Positions 26,740 through 35,390 of a stretch of DNA of 64,000 nt are shown in pieces; the stretch's first letter is position 1, and every line of letters begins with the position of its first letter. A model generated the notes under the pieces. That model had not been told where the DNA came from, made no database searches, and saw only the letters and a list, made by a program, of their open reading frames with translations. The position numbers and the translations under genes were made by a program. This stretch comes from Pseudanabaena sp. BC1403 (GTDB taxonomy: Bacteria > Cyanobacteriota > Cyanobacteriia > Pseudanabaenales > Pseudanabaenaceae): contig NZ_PDDM01000010.1 in the NCBI RefSeq assembly GCF_002914585.1, positions 103,036-167,035 on the forward strand, given 5' to 3'.

Positions 26740-26866
26740 TTATTCTCACTTTAAAAATCGGTTTTGATGAAAGTCCGCCTTTGGCGGACTTTCATCAAAA
26801 CCGATTTTAGATTTTTCAGCGCCTACGGCGCTGAAAAATCTAAAATCGGTTCCATAATGAAAATTG
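26740..26866. repeat. Two-hairpin repeat, copy 2 (tandem to copy 1)
   Basis: Same plan as the preceding copy with 15 bp between them (CGTAACTTCCAG is repeated before each). Hairpin 1 is GGTTTTGATGAAAGTCCGCC and complement, hairpin 2 AGATTTTTCAGCGCC and complement. A partial third unit (GTAACTTCAATTTATTCTCAT) follows to about 26890. Confidence 0.88.
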
Positions 26867-26912
26867 CTAGTAACTTCAATTTATTCTCATGCCACTTCGC
26901 AAATAGATAAAT

Positions 26913-26949
26913 CTTGATAGACAAGGTACTTATGCACCTTATCTATCAA
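26913..26949. terminator. Hairpin after ispH
   Basis: TTGATAGACAAGGT..ACCTTATCTATCAA with a short loop, just past the ispH stop on the minus strand. Confidence 0.6.
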
Positions 26950-26958
26950 AATTTGGCA

Positions 26959-28167
26959 TTAACTTTTTAAGGCAAAAATTCTGTTGATGACATCTTCGAC
27001 AACGCGATCTGGGGTTGATGCACCTGAAGTTACACCGACCTTAATTTTGCCTTTAGGTAACCAATTTGTGGCTTGCTCGATCGCCTTACCTAGAGGCTTA
27101 TGCTCGATCGCCTCGGCAGAGAGAATTCGATGCACATCATCAATGTGATATGACTGAAGATTGCGCTCGATCGCAATTTCTTGTAAATGGGTTGTATTCG
27201 ATGAATTGTAACCACCAATGACAATCATCAAATCGAGATCCTCTTCGACAATCTCAAACATTGCATCTTGCCGTTCTTGAGTCGCGTCGCAAATTGTATT
27301 AAAAGCAAGAAAATGCTCATTAAGATTTTCCACGCCATATTTTTGCATCATTGTCTTTTCAAACAATTTGCCAATCGCTTCGGTTTCTCCTTTGAGCATG
27401 GTGGTTTGATTGGCAACACCAATTCTTACCAAATCGAGGTCGGGATCGAATCCTTCTGACATTGCCTTACTGAACTTGGTTAGGAAATCTTGGCGATTGC
27501 CACCATTGAGCATGTAATTAGCAACATACTCAGCTTCTTTCATGTTCAATACGACTAGATATCGCTTGGCATAGGAACTGGTAGCGATCGTCTCTTCATG
27601 GTTGTACTTACCGTGAACAATGGAAGTAAAGTCTGCTTTTTTATGCTTCTCAACCCGATTCCATACTTTTGATACCCAAGGACAAGTCGTATCGACAATC
27701 TTGCTACCAAGGCGATCAAACAACTGAGTTTCCTGAACACTCGCTCCAAAGGCTGGCAAAATTACGACATCACCCTGACCAATGCCTGAAAAATCTTTAG
27801 TCCCATCTTCCGAAACAGGCACAAATTGAACTTCCATCTCCTTCAGCTTAGTATTAACAGAAGGATTATGAATGATTTCGTTAGTGATCCAAATTCTCTC
27901 ATTAGGAAACTGCGTGCGCGTTTCGTATGCCATCGCTACGGCTCTTTCTACACCCCAACAAAAACCAAAGGATTTGGCTAAATAGATCGTAACATCGCCT
28001 TGCGTATAAACATAATCATGCTCGCGAATAGTTTGAATCAAATCACTATGATATTGCGATCGCATTGTAGATTCGGCTTCTTCACCATGTCCAAAGCTTT
28101 GACGAAAATAATTAGGGGACTTGTGCAAAGCCCTCCGCATAGCTTGAGTATCGAGGGTATTGTCCAT
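26959..28167 (-). CDS. ispH: 4-hydroxy-3-methylbut-2-enyl diphosphate reductase
   Basis: IspH is the last enzyme of the MEP pathway; its [4Fe-4S] cluster reduces HMBPP to IPP and DMAPP, the building blocks for carotenoids, phytol and quinones. It is the longer cyanobacterial/plant type (402 residues) with an N-terminal extension before the catalytic core. Cluster cysteines are in [22 protein letters not shown] and [12 protein letters not shown]. Other family strings include [10 protein letters not shown] and [13 protein letters not shown]. The ATG start is preceded by a gap of more than 130 bp from the next gene. Confidence 0.97.
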   Translation of the reverse strand: MDNTLDTQAMRRALHKSPNYFRQSFGHGEEAESTMRSQYHSDLIQTIREHDYVYTQGDVTIYLAKSFGFCWGVERAVAMAYETRTQFPNERIWITNEIIHNPSVNTKLKEMEVQFVPVSEDGTKDFSGIGQGDVVILPAFGASVQETQLFDRLGSKIVDTTCPWVSKVWNRVEKHKKADFTSIVHGKYNHEETIATSSYAKRYLVVLNMKEAEYVANYMLNGGNRQDFLTKFSKAMSEGFDPDLDLVRIGVANQTTMLKGETEAIGKLFEKTMMQKYGVENLNEHFLAFNTICDATQERQDAMFEIVEEDLDLMIVIGGYNSSNTTHLQEIAIERNLQSYHIDDVHRILSAEAIEHKPLGKAIEQATNWLPKGKIKVGVTSGASTPDRVVEDVINRIFALKS

Positions 28168-28300
28168 GCGCGTAGAAAACCTAGGTAATTGTGCTGAAAG
28201 TATTATATAGCAATCTTCATAATGCTCCTACAGCAATTTTTGGGCAAAAGTACCAGAAAAAATTTTTGTCCAAAAAATCTAATTTGATTCTGACCTAGTG

Positions 28301-28717
28301 TTAGTTCTTAACCTTATTCCTACGCCATTCTTGAGCGATCGCAGATGACCACAACAGGAACACAATCAAAGATAATCCCGACAATGCATCAAGCCAAATT
28401 AACCCATGCATTTTTAATGACATTGGCATAATCATGGGATAGAGATAATGCCCTGGGCTAGAAACACTAGTAATGGAGTAAGCACCTAGGAATAAATATG
28501 AGATCAAGAATGAGCCTTTTGAATATAACCAATAACCGCATAGTCCAATTGGGGTCATCACGATTACAGTAGCCCAAACTCCTATAGAGGTGAACCATTC
28601 GGGACCAGGGTATTGATTCAAAAATATGGCATTATCGCTGTAGTGCAGCCAAGTGGAAACAAGATTGAATATGACGATCGCAAGAAGAGTCTGTTGATGC
28701 TGGAATGATCGATTCAT
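28301..28717 (-). CDS. Hypothetical four-helix membrane protein
   Basis: A 138-residue integral membrane protein with four hydrophobic stretches (about 8-25, 43-65, 70-88, 103-128). I do not recognise a family. It is 56 bp downstream of the TetR gene stop, same strand, so it could be a target or companion of that regulator. A gap with a GGAGT sequence precedes the ATG. No catalytic motif is visible. Confidence 0.7.
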   Translation of the reverse strand: MNRSFQHQQTLLAIVIFNLVSTWLHYSDNAIFLNQYPGPEWFTSIGVWATVIVMTPIGLCGYWLYSKGSFLISYLFLGAYSITSVSSPGHYLYPMIMPMSLKMHGLIWLDALSGLSLIVFLLWSSAIAQEWRRNKVKN

Positions 28718-28773
28718 GGATGACTCCTATTGATTTATGCGATTGATCCTGACATAGGTGAATTAAACTCAAT

Positions 28774-29568
28774 TCACCCGATAGTTTCAACAAATTGCTT
28801 TCCACAATTTTTGCATAGATAACATTGTTTACCTCTACGCTGTCCATTTTTTGACAACTGCTTAGAGTAACAATGAGGACATATCATTACTTTCATTACA
28901 TTATGCTGTTTATCTACAGCAGCACCGACATAAGGCTCTAAATAAGCCACTAGCAGATCTTCAATTTCCTGAGCTAGCATTTGTCGGCGTAGTAAATCTG
29001 GGTTGCGAAGTGCTGACAAAATTACAGCATTGCTGCTATGCACGCAAACCTCAGATAGCAGACTTAGCTGCAAGTCATTTAACAATGGATTTCTATGTCG
29101 CAAAATATCCGCCAGAAAGTTGATAGCCTCCTGAGTCATGCTTTCATCTATAGACTGAAAGACCTGACGGTTTGTATAAAACTGGATAAACATTACTCGT
29201 GATACAGGATGTTCAAATAGTTGCGAAATAGCTTTTACAAGCAAATTGATCATCTGCCGTAGTGGTAATGAGACTATTGCTAAAACATCTGTCTGCGACC
29301 AGAGCGCTTTGACCCTCTCCGTATGGCGTAATTCCATTGTGTTAAAAATACTTGCCTTATCGGGAAAGAATTGGTACAGAGAACCAACGGCTGTACCTGC
29401 TTTGGCGGCGATCTGATGTGTAGTTGCGGCTTCGTAACCCACCTCATCAAATACAGCAGCAGCAGCTTCTAGGATTTTTTCAACGCGATCTTTACCGCGT
29501 TTTTGGCTAGGTTGGCGGCGCAAACCGTCAGTAGATTTATTTGTTGACAAATACGAATCATCCGTCAT
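28774..29568 (-). CDS. TetR family regulator with IS1-type zinc-ribbon tail
   Basis: Transcriptional repressor of 264 residues. Residues about 20-75 are a typical TetR helix-turn-helix (ILEAAAAVFDEVGYEAATTH, then GTAVGSLYQFFPDK) and residues to about 220 are the ligand-binding helical part. From residue 225 the protein changes to a 40-residue zinc ribbon (CPHC, then KNGQRRGKQCYLC, CKNC) of the kind that starts IS1-family InsA transposases. TetR proteins normally end near 200-220 residues, so the tail is an added piece, probably left by an insertion sequence. It is divergent from the Rieske gene with a 65-bp gap, so it likely controls that gene and itself. Confidence 0.88.
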   Translation of the reverse strand: MTDDSYLSTNKSTDGLRRQPSQKRGKDRVEKILEAAAAVFDEVGYEAATTHQIAAKAGTAVGSLYQFFPDKASIFNTMELRHTERVKALWSQTDVLAIVSLPLRQMINLLVKAISQLFEHPVSRVMFIQFYTNRQVFQSIDESMTQEAINFLADILRHRNPLLNDLQLSLLSEVCVHSSNAVILSALRNPDLLRRQMLAQEIEDLLVAYLEPYVGAAVDKQHNVMKVMICPHCYSKQLSKNGQRRGKQCYLCKNCGKQFVETIG

Positions 29569-29633
29569 ATATTCAAAGGCGACAAATTATTCATGATTTT
29601 ATAAATATTTAACTATATCAAGAGGAGATAGTC

Positions 29634-30626
29634 ATGGCTTCTATGCTAGAAGGTGCACCTTGGTTGATTGCCCATACCTCTATGTTATCAACTAATCAGC
29701 CGCGCAAAATCTCTGTATATGGTAATGATTATGTAATGTGGAAGGATACTAAGGGCAGTATTCATGCTTTGCCGAATGCTTGTCCTCATATGGGAGCGAT
29801 GTTGTCTGAGGGATGGTGTGAAGTAGAGAGTAATGGTGAAACTGCGATCGCTTGTCCGTTCCATGCCTTGCGTTTTGATGCATCGGGTTGCACAGTACTG
29901 CCTGATACTCATAAAAAAACTTTGCCACTTTTGAAACCATTAGAGCTAATAGTTCAGGGTGATTTCATCTGGACTTATGGAGGATGTGAACCAAAGGTAG
30001 AGATTCCCACCGTCTTGAATGAAATTGCCGAAACCTATAAGTTTATTGGTCATACTGGCGATCGCAGTGTCGAGACAGATTTACTGACGATGCTGCTGAA
30101 CATGCATGACTATAATCACCAAAACGGAACGCATCGAGAATTGTTTCGGATTACAGAAGTTCAATTCCATCAATTTATCGATCAAGGACACTTATCTCAT
30201 GCCTTTTATGATATGCCCACGGCTCCCTATAGCTTGATCGAAAAAATCAGAAAGCCAGATTTATTTCTTTTGCCAACCACGTTAAAGGCTCATTTAGAGA
30301 ATCATTTTCCATCGCTAGTAATTTTTCATGGTGAAACAGATTTAGGCAAGTTGATTCAATGTCATATTTTTGTGCCAGAGGCTGAAAATCGCACGCGCAC
30401 ATATGTTTTGCTGTTTGGTATACCCAAGCATCCATTGTTCAAGATTTTTGGCAGTACTTTTTTGAATTTTGTTAAAGTTGTGGTTGATCAAGATGCCGAT
30501 ATTCTCGGCAAGATTTATCCCAATTCGCCGCAGAAGGTGAAGCTGAATAATGAGGTGGGTATGGATTGGGTAAAAAGGAATTTTGCAAGTTTTCCCAATG
30601 TAGTTGAGCCTAGTCTGTCGAAATAA
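29634..30626 (+). CDS. Rieske-type oxygenase
   Basis: A 330-residue Rieske non-heme iron oxygenase. The [2Fe-2S] ligands are Cys50, His52, Cys74 and His77 (CPHMGAML and CPFHALRF). The catalytic part has the mononuclear iron motif DYNHQNGTH, matching D/N-x2-H-x4-H, so both redox centres seem intact. The substrate cannot be inferred; related cyanobacterial proteins act on ring compounds, chlorophyll catabolites or lipids. Shine-Dalgarno AGAGGAG. The divergent TetR gene 65 bp away suggests induction by a small ligand. No reductase partner gene is adjacent. Confidence 0.88.
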   Translation: MASMLEGAPWLIAHTSMLSTNQPRKISVYGNDYVMWKDTKGSIHALPNACPHMGAMLSEGWCEVESNGETAIACPFHALRFDASGCTVLPDTHKKTLPLLKPLELIVQGDFIWTYGGCEPKVEIPTVLNEIAETYKFIGHTGDRSVETDLLTMLLNMHDYNHQNGTHRELFRITEVQFHQFIDQGHLSHAFYDMPTAPYSLIEKIRKPDLFLLPTTLKAHLENHFPSLVIFHGETDLGKLIQCHIFVPEAENRTRTYVLLFGIPKHPLFKIFGSTFLNFVKVVVDQDADILGKIYPNSPQKVKLNNEVGMDWVKRNFASFPNVVEPSLSK

Positions 30627-30747
30627 GCGATCGCTTCGCAGCAGTTTCTAGTCGTTTATAATTTGGGATAAAGTGCGATCTCGGAGAAACCATAGTCAAT
30701 TATAATTGTCAATCTTACGAGACAACAAAGACTTGTTAATTAGGAGG

Positions 30748-30894
30748 TGATGTTACGTGGAAAGAAAAATGCACCACATCCCCCAACCCCTTCTCCTTTC
30801 AAGGAGAAGGGGAGCCAGAGCTTTTTCTTGTTCCCCTCTCCTTTGCAAGGAGAGGGGCTAGGGGTGAGGTTTTAGAAACTTCCACGTAACATCA
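30748..30894 (+). mobile_element. 147-bp miniature inverted-repeat element, copy 2
   Basis: Second copy of the TGATGTTACGTGGAA element, opposite in orientation to that at 25028-25174 and different at a single base. Left flank TTAGGAGG, right flank (one base out) TTAGGAGC: a 7-of-8 direct repeat. The right flank supplies the Shine-Dalgarno of the next gene. Confidence 0.92.
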
Positions 30895-30907
30895 GTTAGG
30901 AGCAAAC

Positions 30908-31267
30908 ATGCTGACTAAAGAAAAGGTTTACGAACTAGCCGAACATTGGATTCAATCATGGAACTCGCATGATCTAGATGAAATCATGTCTCACTATGCT
31001 GAGGAAGTGGTTTTAGTATCGCCTATCGCCGCCCAGCTTCTTAATGATCCGTCGGGAACTGTCAATGGCAAAGCGGCACTAAGGGCTTATTTCAAAAAGG
31101 GACTTGAAGTTTATCCTGACCTCAAGTTTGAGATGATTGATATAATGTGGGGACTGTACAGTGTTGTCTTTTATTACATCAATCAAAAAGGCTCAAAGTC
31201 AGGAGAATTCATGGAAGTAGACTCAACAGAGAAAATTACAAAAGTAATCGCTAATTACAATGGATAA
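30908..31267 (+). CDS. SnoaL/NTF2-like protein
   Basis: A 119-residue protein with the cone-shaped NTF2/SnoaL fold signature: an N-terminal helix ending in HWIQSWNSHDLDEIMSHYAE, then FxSPIA, a GKAALRAYFKKGLEVYPDL segment and beta strands. Members are small hydrolases, isomerases or ligand binders; no specific activity is indicated. TTAGGAG lies seven bases ahead of the ATG. The miniature element directly upstream has separated the gene from whatever promoter it had. Confidence 0.82.
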   Translation: MLTKEKVYELAEHWIQSWNSHDLDEIMSHYAEEVVLVSPIAAQLLNDPSGTVNGKAALRAYFKKGLEVYPDLKFEMIDIMWGLYSVVFYYINQKGSKSGEFMEVDSTEKITKVIANYNG

Positions 31268-31352
31268 AGAAAGGCATAGCAATAGATATAAAAGCAATGC
31301 GAAGCAAAACTTTTAAAAAGCTTATTCTGTTCAGGTTTGAGCGCAAGGCGCT

Positions 31353-32303
31353 TTAAATTGCTTTAGCGATCGCAGTTCGGTGACGAGGAGTATTAGCAAT
31401 GATAGTAGGAGCCTCAAAACCTGCGGCGACTAATTCGGAAGCAAGATCAAAAGAGAAGTACTGATCGAGATAGGGTTCCGTACTTTTGAGTAGAGTCAAA
31501 ATATAGGGCGGCATTTTGACATAAATATCTGAATAGGGATTCATATCCATAAGTGCAAAATGACCATTGGGCCGCAAAACACGGCGAATCTCCCTTAGGA
31601 TTTGGCGAGTCGCATCTTGAGGTAGTTCATGGAATAGCAGGAAACAAGATACAAAATCGAAGGAACTATCAGGTAGTCCTGTTTGTTCAGCAGTAGCATG
31701 AATCCATTTCACCTGATTGTTTTCGGCTAATTTAGAATGTTTGGTGCGCGTATTGTAATTTGCGATCGCCAAAAAATGTGGTGACAAATCCAGTCCAGTA
31801 AGCTTGGCGAGTGGATAAGCCTTGTGTAGAGCAAAAGTACTCATGCCCACGCTGCAACCGACATCAAGAATATCTTGAGGCTGAGTTGGTATCTGTTCTT
31901 TGACAATGTCTAGATAGCTCTGACGCAAACGTGTATCACCTTCAACAGGTGGTTTGTCATCGTTCCAAATACGTGAGTGGACTGCATAGGCGGCAACTTC
32001 CACTTCAGTTGCAGGCATCCAGCCCAGATTACCTTCTTCATAAGCATGAAAAGGCTTGAGATAATATTCGGGATACTTTAAGTTTGGATTTTGAACTTGG
32101 GTTAGTTCAGCTTCAAGATCTTGTTTTTGGAGATCGGCGGCAATTTGGAGCCAGTTTACGCCCATTGACTCAGCACGCTCGATCATCATTTTCCGAGCGC
32201 GTTGCTTAGCTATGTTAAATAAAGGCGTAATCGCTAAAATGCCATTTACTAATCGAGATGCTAATCCAATTTTTTGGGTAGTGGCTGAAGTAGTGACGGT
32301 CAT
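31353..32303 (-). CDS. Class I SAM-dependent methyltransferase
   Basis: A 316-residue enzyme with an N-terminal extension of about 130 residues before the Rossmann methyltransferase core. Motif I reads DILDVGCSVGMSTFALHKAYP, the acidic residue of motif II is in LTGLDLSP, and motif IV is FDFVSCFLLFHELP, followed by LREIRRVLRPNGHFALMDM. This type often modifies lipids or quinones (UbiE-like core), but the substrate is unknown. The gene lies upstream of a small hairpin and is co-oriented with the acetyltransferase gene at 32357. Confidence 0.88.
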   Translation of the reverse strand: MTVTTSATTQKIGLASRLVNGILAITPLFNIAKQRARKMMIERAESMGVNWLQIAADLQKQDLEAELTQVQNPNLKYPEYYLKPFHAYEEGNLGWMPATEVEVAAYAVHSRIWNDDKPPVEGDTRLRQSYLDIVKEQIPTQPQDILDVGCSVGMSTFALHKAYPLAKLTGLDLSPHFLAIANYNTRTKHSKLAENNQVKWIHATAEQTGLPDSSFDFVSCFLLFHELPQDATRQILREIRRVLRPNGHFALMDMNPYSDIYVKMPPYILTLLKSTEPYLDQYFSFDLASELVAAGFEAPTIIANTPRHRTAIAKAI

Positions 32304-32328
32304 AAGTAATTTAAAAAATGTAATTTCT

Positions 32329-32371
32329 AAAATCGTAGAGTAACAATCTCAGATTGTTACTCTACGATTTT
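32329..32371. terminator. Perfect palindrome at the end of the acyltransferase gene
   Basis: AAAATCGTAGAGTAACAATC TCA and complement; the minus-strand stop codon of the acyltransferase gene is within it. Confidence 0.85.
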
Positions 32372-32902
32372 ACGTGACTTAATGGCGATCGCAGGATTGC
32401 CACTGTAGATTGTCATCGGTTCTAGCGATCGCGTCGCGACACTGCCTAAGCCCAAAACCGCACCCTGTCCAACTCGCACCCCTGCGGCAATAGTTGCTCG
32501 TGCTGCGATCCAACTGCCTGATTCAATATAAATTGGTGCAGTAATAAGAGCAAAATCGCGATCGCGCCAGTCGTGATTACCAGTACAGAGGTAAACCCCT
32601 TGCGAAATACAGCAATGGCTTTCGATTGTAATCAAATCAAGATTATCTAGCCAAACATCTTCCCCGATCCAAACAAAATCTTTGATCACCAAGCGCCAAG
32701 GAAATTTGACCCGCACTCCTGTTTTGATCCTCACGCCAAGTCCAATTTCTGCACCAAACCAACGCAAAACATTAACTTTTAAACATGAAAAAGGGATTAA
32801 GTAACTCCGTACCAAAACCGATCCGACAAAGTACCAAAGCAACTGTCTCGAAATAGTCGCGCCCGTTGTGTATTTACCTGTTGTGTAGCGATCAAGACGC
32901 AA
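32357..32902 (-). CDS. WcaF-like hexapeptide acyltransferase
   Basis: A 181-residue left-handed beta-helix O-acetyltransferase similar to WcaF of colanic acid synthesis. It shows hexapeptide turns (IGLGVRIKTGVRV, IGEDVWLDN, IASRAT-like IAARATIAAGVRVG) and the catalytic His region CTGNHDWRD. Substrate is likely a sugar of an exopolysaccharide or lipopolysaccharide. The best start is a TTG, with AAGGAG eight bases ahead of it. The 110-bp miniature element begins about 18 bp upstream, and glycan genes lie beyond it. Confidence 0.85.
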   Translation of the reverse strand: MRLDRYTTGKYTTGATISRQLLWYFVGSVLVRSYLIPFSCLKVNVLRWFGAEIGLGVRIKTGVRVKFPWRLVIKDFVWIGEDVWLDNLDLITIESHCCISQGVYLCTGNHDWRDRDFALITAPIYIESGSWIAARATIAAGVRVGQGAVLGLGSVATRSLEPMTIYSGNPAIAIKSRKIVE

Positions 32903-32919
32903 AGTTACTACTCCTTATA

Positions 32920-33034
32920 GGTTCGTGTCTTTACTTAACTTATTCGCACTCTAGATTTTGGCTTTTTGAAACCTTTACGCAGAGCCACTCAATTTTTAGG
33001 CTTTGGTCGAGCGCGAATAATTCATGACACTAAC
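32920..33034 (-). mobile_element. 110-bp miniature inverted-repeat element, copy 1
   Basis: Ends of the GTTAGTGT...TATTCGCGC type in imperfect inverted orientation (about 24 bp). The complement matches the element at 35391-35500 along its length with scattered substitutions and a small indel. No coding capacity. Confidence 0.85.
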
Positions 33035-33146
33035 TAAATTTTTATAATGAGAATTATTACCATGAAATAGGGCTTTTAGCACCTATTCCTCATGTATGTT
33101 AGAGTGCTGACAAAGTATTGATGATTAGTTTTCGGGCAAATTAACA

Positions 33147-33911
33147 ATGAGAACATTAATGGTAATTGCTCATCCTGGTCATGAAATTGCAGCATATCAT
33201 TTTGCATACTTATATCAACCATTAATTTATTGCTTAACAGATGGAAGCTCAGGTAATGGTAATCCTCGCCACCAGCAATGTCATTGTCAATTACTCGATG
33301 ATGGTCTGCAAGGATATATAAATATTGATTCCGTCATTAAAGAGTCAGATATATACGATAGTATTCTTAATAAAGATTTCAAATTTTGGGAACACATAAT
33401 TTTTTCTTTGGCAAAAGTTATAAACAATGCACAGCCTGAAATCATTGCTTTTGATGCCTACGAGGGATATAGCCCTATTCATGATCTACTTCATGCTTGT
33501 ATTTTTTGTGCTAGTCAATTTTTTTGTACAGAGCATAAGCACACTCAACTTTTGGAAATCAAGCTAACTGATAACCATTATTCTTCTTCTCGGAATAGTT
33601 ACATAAAGAATGGGATAAAAACTATATATGGATCTGAGCAATCAATATTAAAAAAAAATAAATATGCAGTTTTTCTTAGTAAATATATTGCAGAAATTCC
33701 TTATGACAAAGAATTATTAAAAGAACTCTCACAACTATCAGAAGAATATATTATGTCAAGCCATACGCATAATCTGAACGAATTTATGTTTTCTTCGACA
33801 CCTTTTTATGAATCCCATGCTAAGGCAAAAGCTAAACAAGGAAAGTATCAAGAAGCTATTGAATTTGAGAAACATATTATGCCTTTATTAAAGCAAATAA
33901 TAGCAGGTTAA
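33147..33911 (+). CDS. PIG-L-like protein of the HPGHE type
   Basis: A 254-residue protein related to PIG-L/LmbE deacetylases, which remove acetyl groups from GlcNAc-linked substrates using zinc. In the normal site AHPDDE supplies the metal ligands; here it reads AHPGHE, and later AYEGYSPIHDLLH supplies His residues. I have seen this HPGHE variant beside glycosyltransferases in other bacteria, so it is a recognisable branch, but its chemistry may differ. The C-terminal part holds a Tyr/Ser/Lys-rich segment with no motif. It is 14 bp upstream of the glycosyltransferase gene, so co-transcribed. Noticeably more AT-rich than its surroundings. Confidence 0.72.
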   Translation: MRTLMVIAHPGHEIAAYHFAYLYQPLIYCLTDGSSGNGNPRHQQCHCQLLDDGLQGYINIDSVIKESDIYDSILNKDFKFWEHIIFSLAKVINNAQPEIIAFDAYEGYSPIHDLLHACIFCASQFFCTEHKHTQLLEIKLTDNHYSSSRNSYIKNGIKTIYGSEQSILKKNKYAVFLSKYIAEIPYDKELLKELSQLSEEYIMSSHTHNLNEFMFSSTPFYESHAKAKAKQGKYQEAIEFEKHIMPLLKQIIAG

Positions 33912-33925
33912 TTTGATAAAAAAAT

Positions 33926-35218
33926 ATGAAAATCTTGCTCACCAATATTATCATGTCTTCTCGCAGTGGGACTGAAATAGTCACTGCTGAATTGGCGGAT
34001 GAGTTAAGAATTAGAGGTCACGAAATCGTCATCTATAGCCTTTCATGTGGGAAGCTTGCTGAAAGTCTTAGATTTCGTGGAATTGTAGTTGTAGATAAAA
34101 TCCATGACGTTCCATTTATACCAGATGTAATTCATGGTCACCATAATGTGACCCTCGCAATCGCATTGACGCATTTTCCAAATACGCCATCAATATTTGT
34201 CTGCCATGATTTTGATGTTTGGCATGACAAAGCCTTTTTACATCCTATGATTAAAAAATATGTGGCTGTCGATAAACTATGTTTAAAAAGATTAATAATA
34301 GACAATATACCTAATGATCAATGTCTCATAATTAATAATGCAGTTAATACGAATAAATTTGTTAAGAAAGAAAAGATTAGCCCTATTCCCAAAAAGGCAT
34401 TACTACTCTCAAAAAGTTCAATACAACATAATGTAATTAGCAAGGTATGTCAAATTAATGGGCTGGAGTTAGATGTTATAGGTTCTGGATTTGGCAATGA
34501 AATTGATAATCTTAATGAAGTACTAAAGGATTATGACATCGTGTTTGCTACTGCACGTATGGCTATTGAGGCAGCGTCTTGTGGTTGCTGTGTAATCGTA
34601 TGCGATCATAGGGGCTTCGCTGGCATTCTAACAACATCTAATTGGACAGACTGGTATGCAGGTAATTTAGGTCGAAGTATTTTGATAGAAGATATTTCGG
34701 AAACCAATTTAACAAATGCGATTGCACAATATTCACCGAATGATGTTGCTAAATTAACTACTCAAGTCCGTTTAGATTCGGACATTAAAGAAAAAGTTGA
34801 TCAATATGAGCAAATATATAAAGAAATCATCTCCTACCAAAATAGTAAAAGTAATGATAAACAAATAAATCTTAATGTTTATCAATATAATTTATCCGCT
34901 TTTTTGGAAGATTTTTTGCCGAGCTATAATCACAATAAAATATGGTTTGATGTATCAAAGAAATTTCTTAACTTAGATTCTCCTGAACTGACTATTTTAA
35001 AAAGTATGAATACTAAGTTAGATTATCTTGAACAGAGAGAAATAGAACTTGGAAAAGATACTAATTTTATTCGGAAAGAGGTAAAACATATTAAAGAAGA
35101 TATTGACTTAATTCGACAAGATACTGACTTAATTCGACAAGATATTGGTTTTCTTCGACTATTGACCAATATTCTTAGAAAACCATATTCTTGGCTAAAA
35201 AAAATTTTTAATCGATAA
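33926..35218 (+). CDS. GT4-like glycosyltransferase with C-terminal coiled coil
   Basis: A 430-residue protein. The N-terminal lobe has the GT-B pattern (SSRSGTEIVTAELADELRIR, then HGHHNVTLAI), and a second lobe ends with AIEAASCGCCVIVCDHRGFAG, which matches the nucleotide-sugar binding part of family 4 although the usual E-x7-E is shortened. From about residue 360 the chain turns into heptads (LDYLEQREIE, IRKEVKHIKEDIDLIRQD with repeats) and ends in a Lys-rich stretch. This tail may anchor it to a partner or membrane. It shares the transcript with the PIG-L-like gene and both are AT-rich, as in acquired glycan genes. Confidence 0.8.
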   Translation: MKILLTNIIMSSRSGTEIVTAELADELRIRGHEIVIYSLSCGKLAESLRFRGIVVVDKIHDVPFIPDVIHGHHNVTLAIALTHFPNTPSIFVCHDFDVWHDKAFLHPMIKKYVAVDKLCLKRLIIDNIPNDQCLIINNAVNTNKFVKKEKISPIPKKALLLSKSSIQHNVISKVCQINGLELDVIGSGFGNEIDNLNEVLKDYDIVFATARMAIEAASCGCCVIVCDHRGFAGILTTSNWTDWYAGNLGRSILIEDISETNLTNAIAQYSPNDVAKLTTQVRLDSDIKEKVDQYEQIYKEIISYQNSKSNDKQINLNVYQYNLSAFLEDFLPSYNHNKIWFDVSKKFLNLDSPELTILKSMNTKLDYLEQREIELGKDTNFIRKEVKHIKEDIDLIRQDTDLIRQDIGFLRLLTNILRKPYSWLKKIFNR

Positions 35219-35230
35219 TACAATTCAATT

Positions 35231-35280
35231 AAGGGCTATGCGATTTTATATTCGGTACTTTATTAAATCGCATAGCCCTT
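35231..35280. terminator. Hairpin after the glycosyltransferase
   Basis: AAGGGCTATGCGATTT and AAATCGCATAGCCCTT around an 18-nt loop. Confidence 0.7.
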
Positions 35281-35390
35281 ATTACTAAAATTTGGTAAGA
35301 GCCAAAATGCGAGTCAAAACTGAGAATGAAGTTCTATTTATCTTCATATAGAGAGGATGTGCCGAAGTATAATAAGCAAGGCTCAATTGC

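Noticed and set aside
26600..26890. Possible CRISPR array (tandem repeated units after ahcY)
   Set aside because: The units are 125-bp palindromic elements, only two and a fraction, with no spacers and no cas gene in the window.
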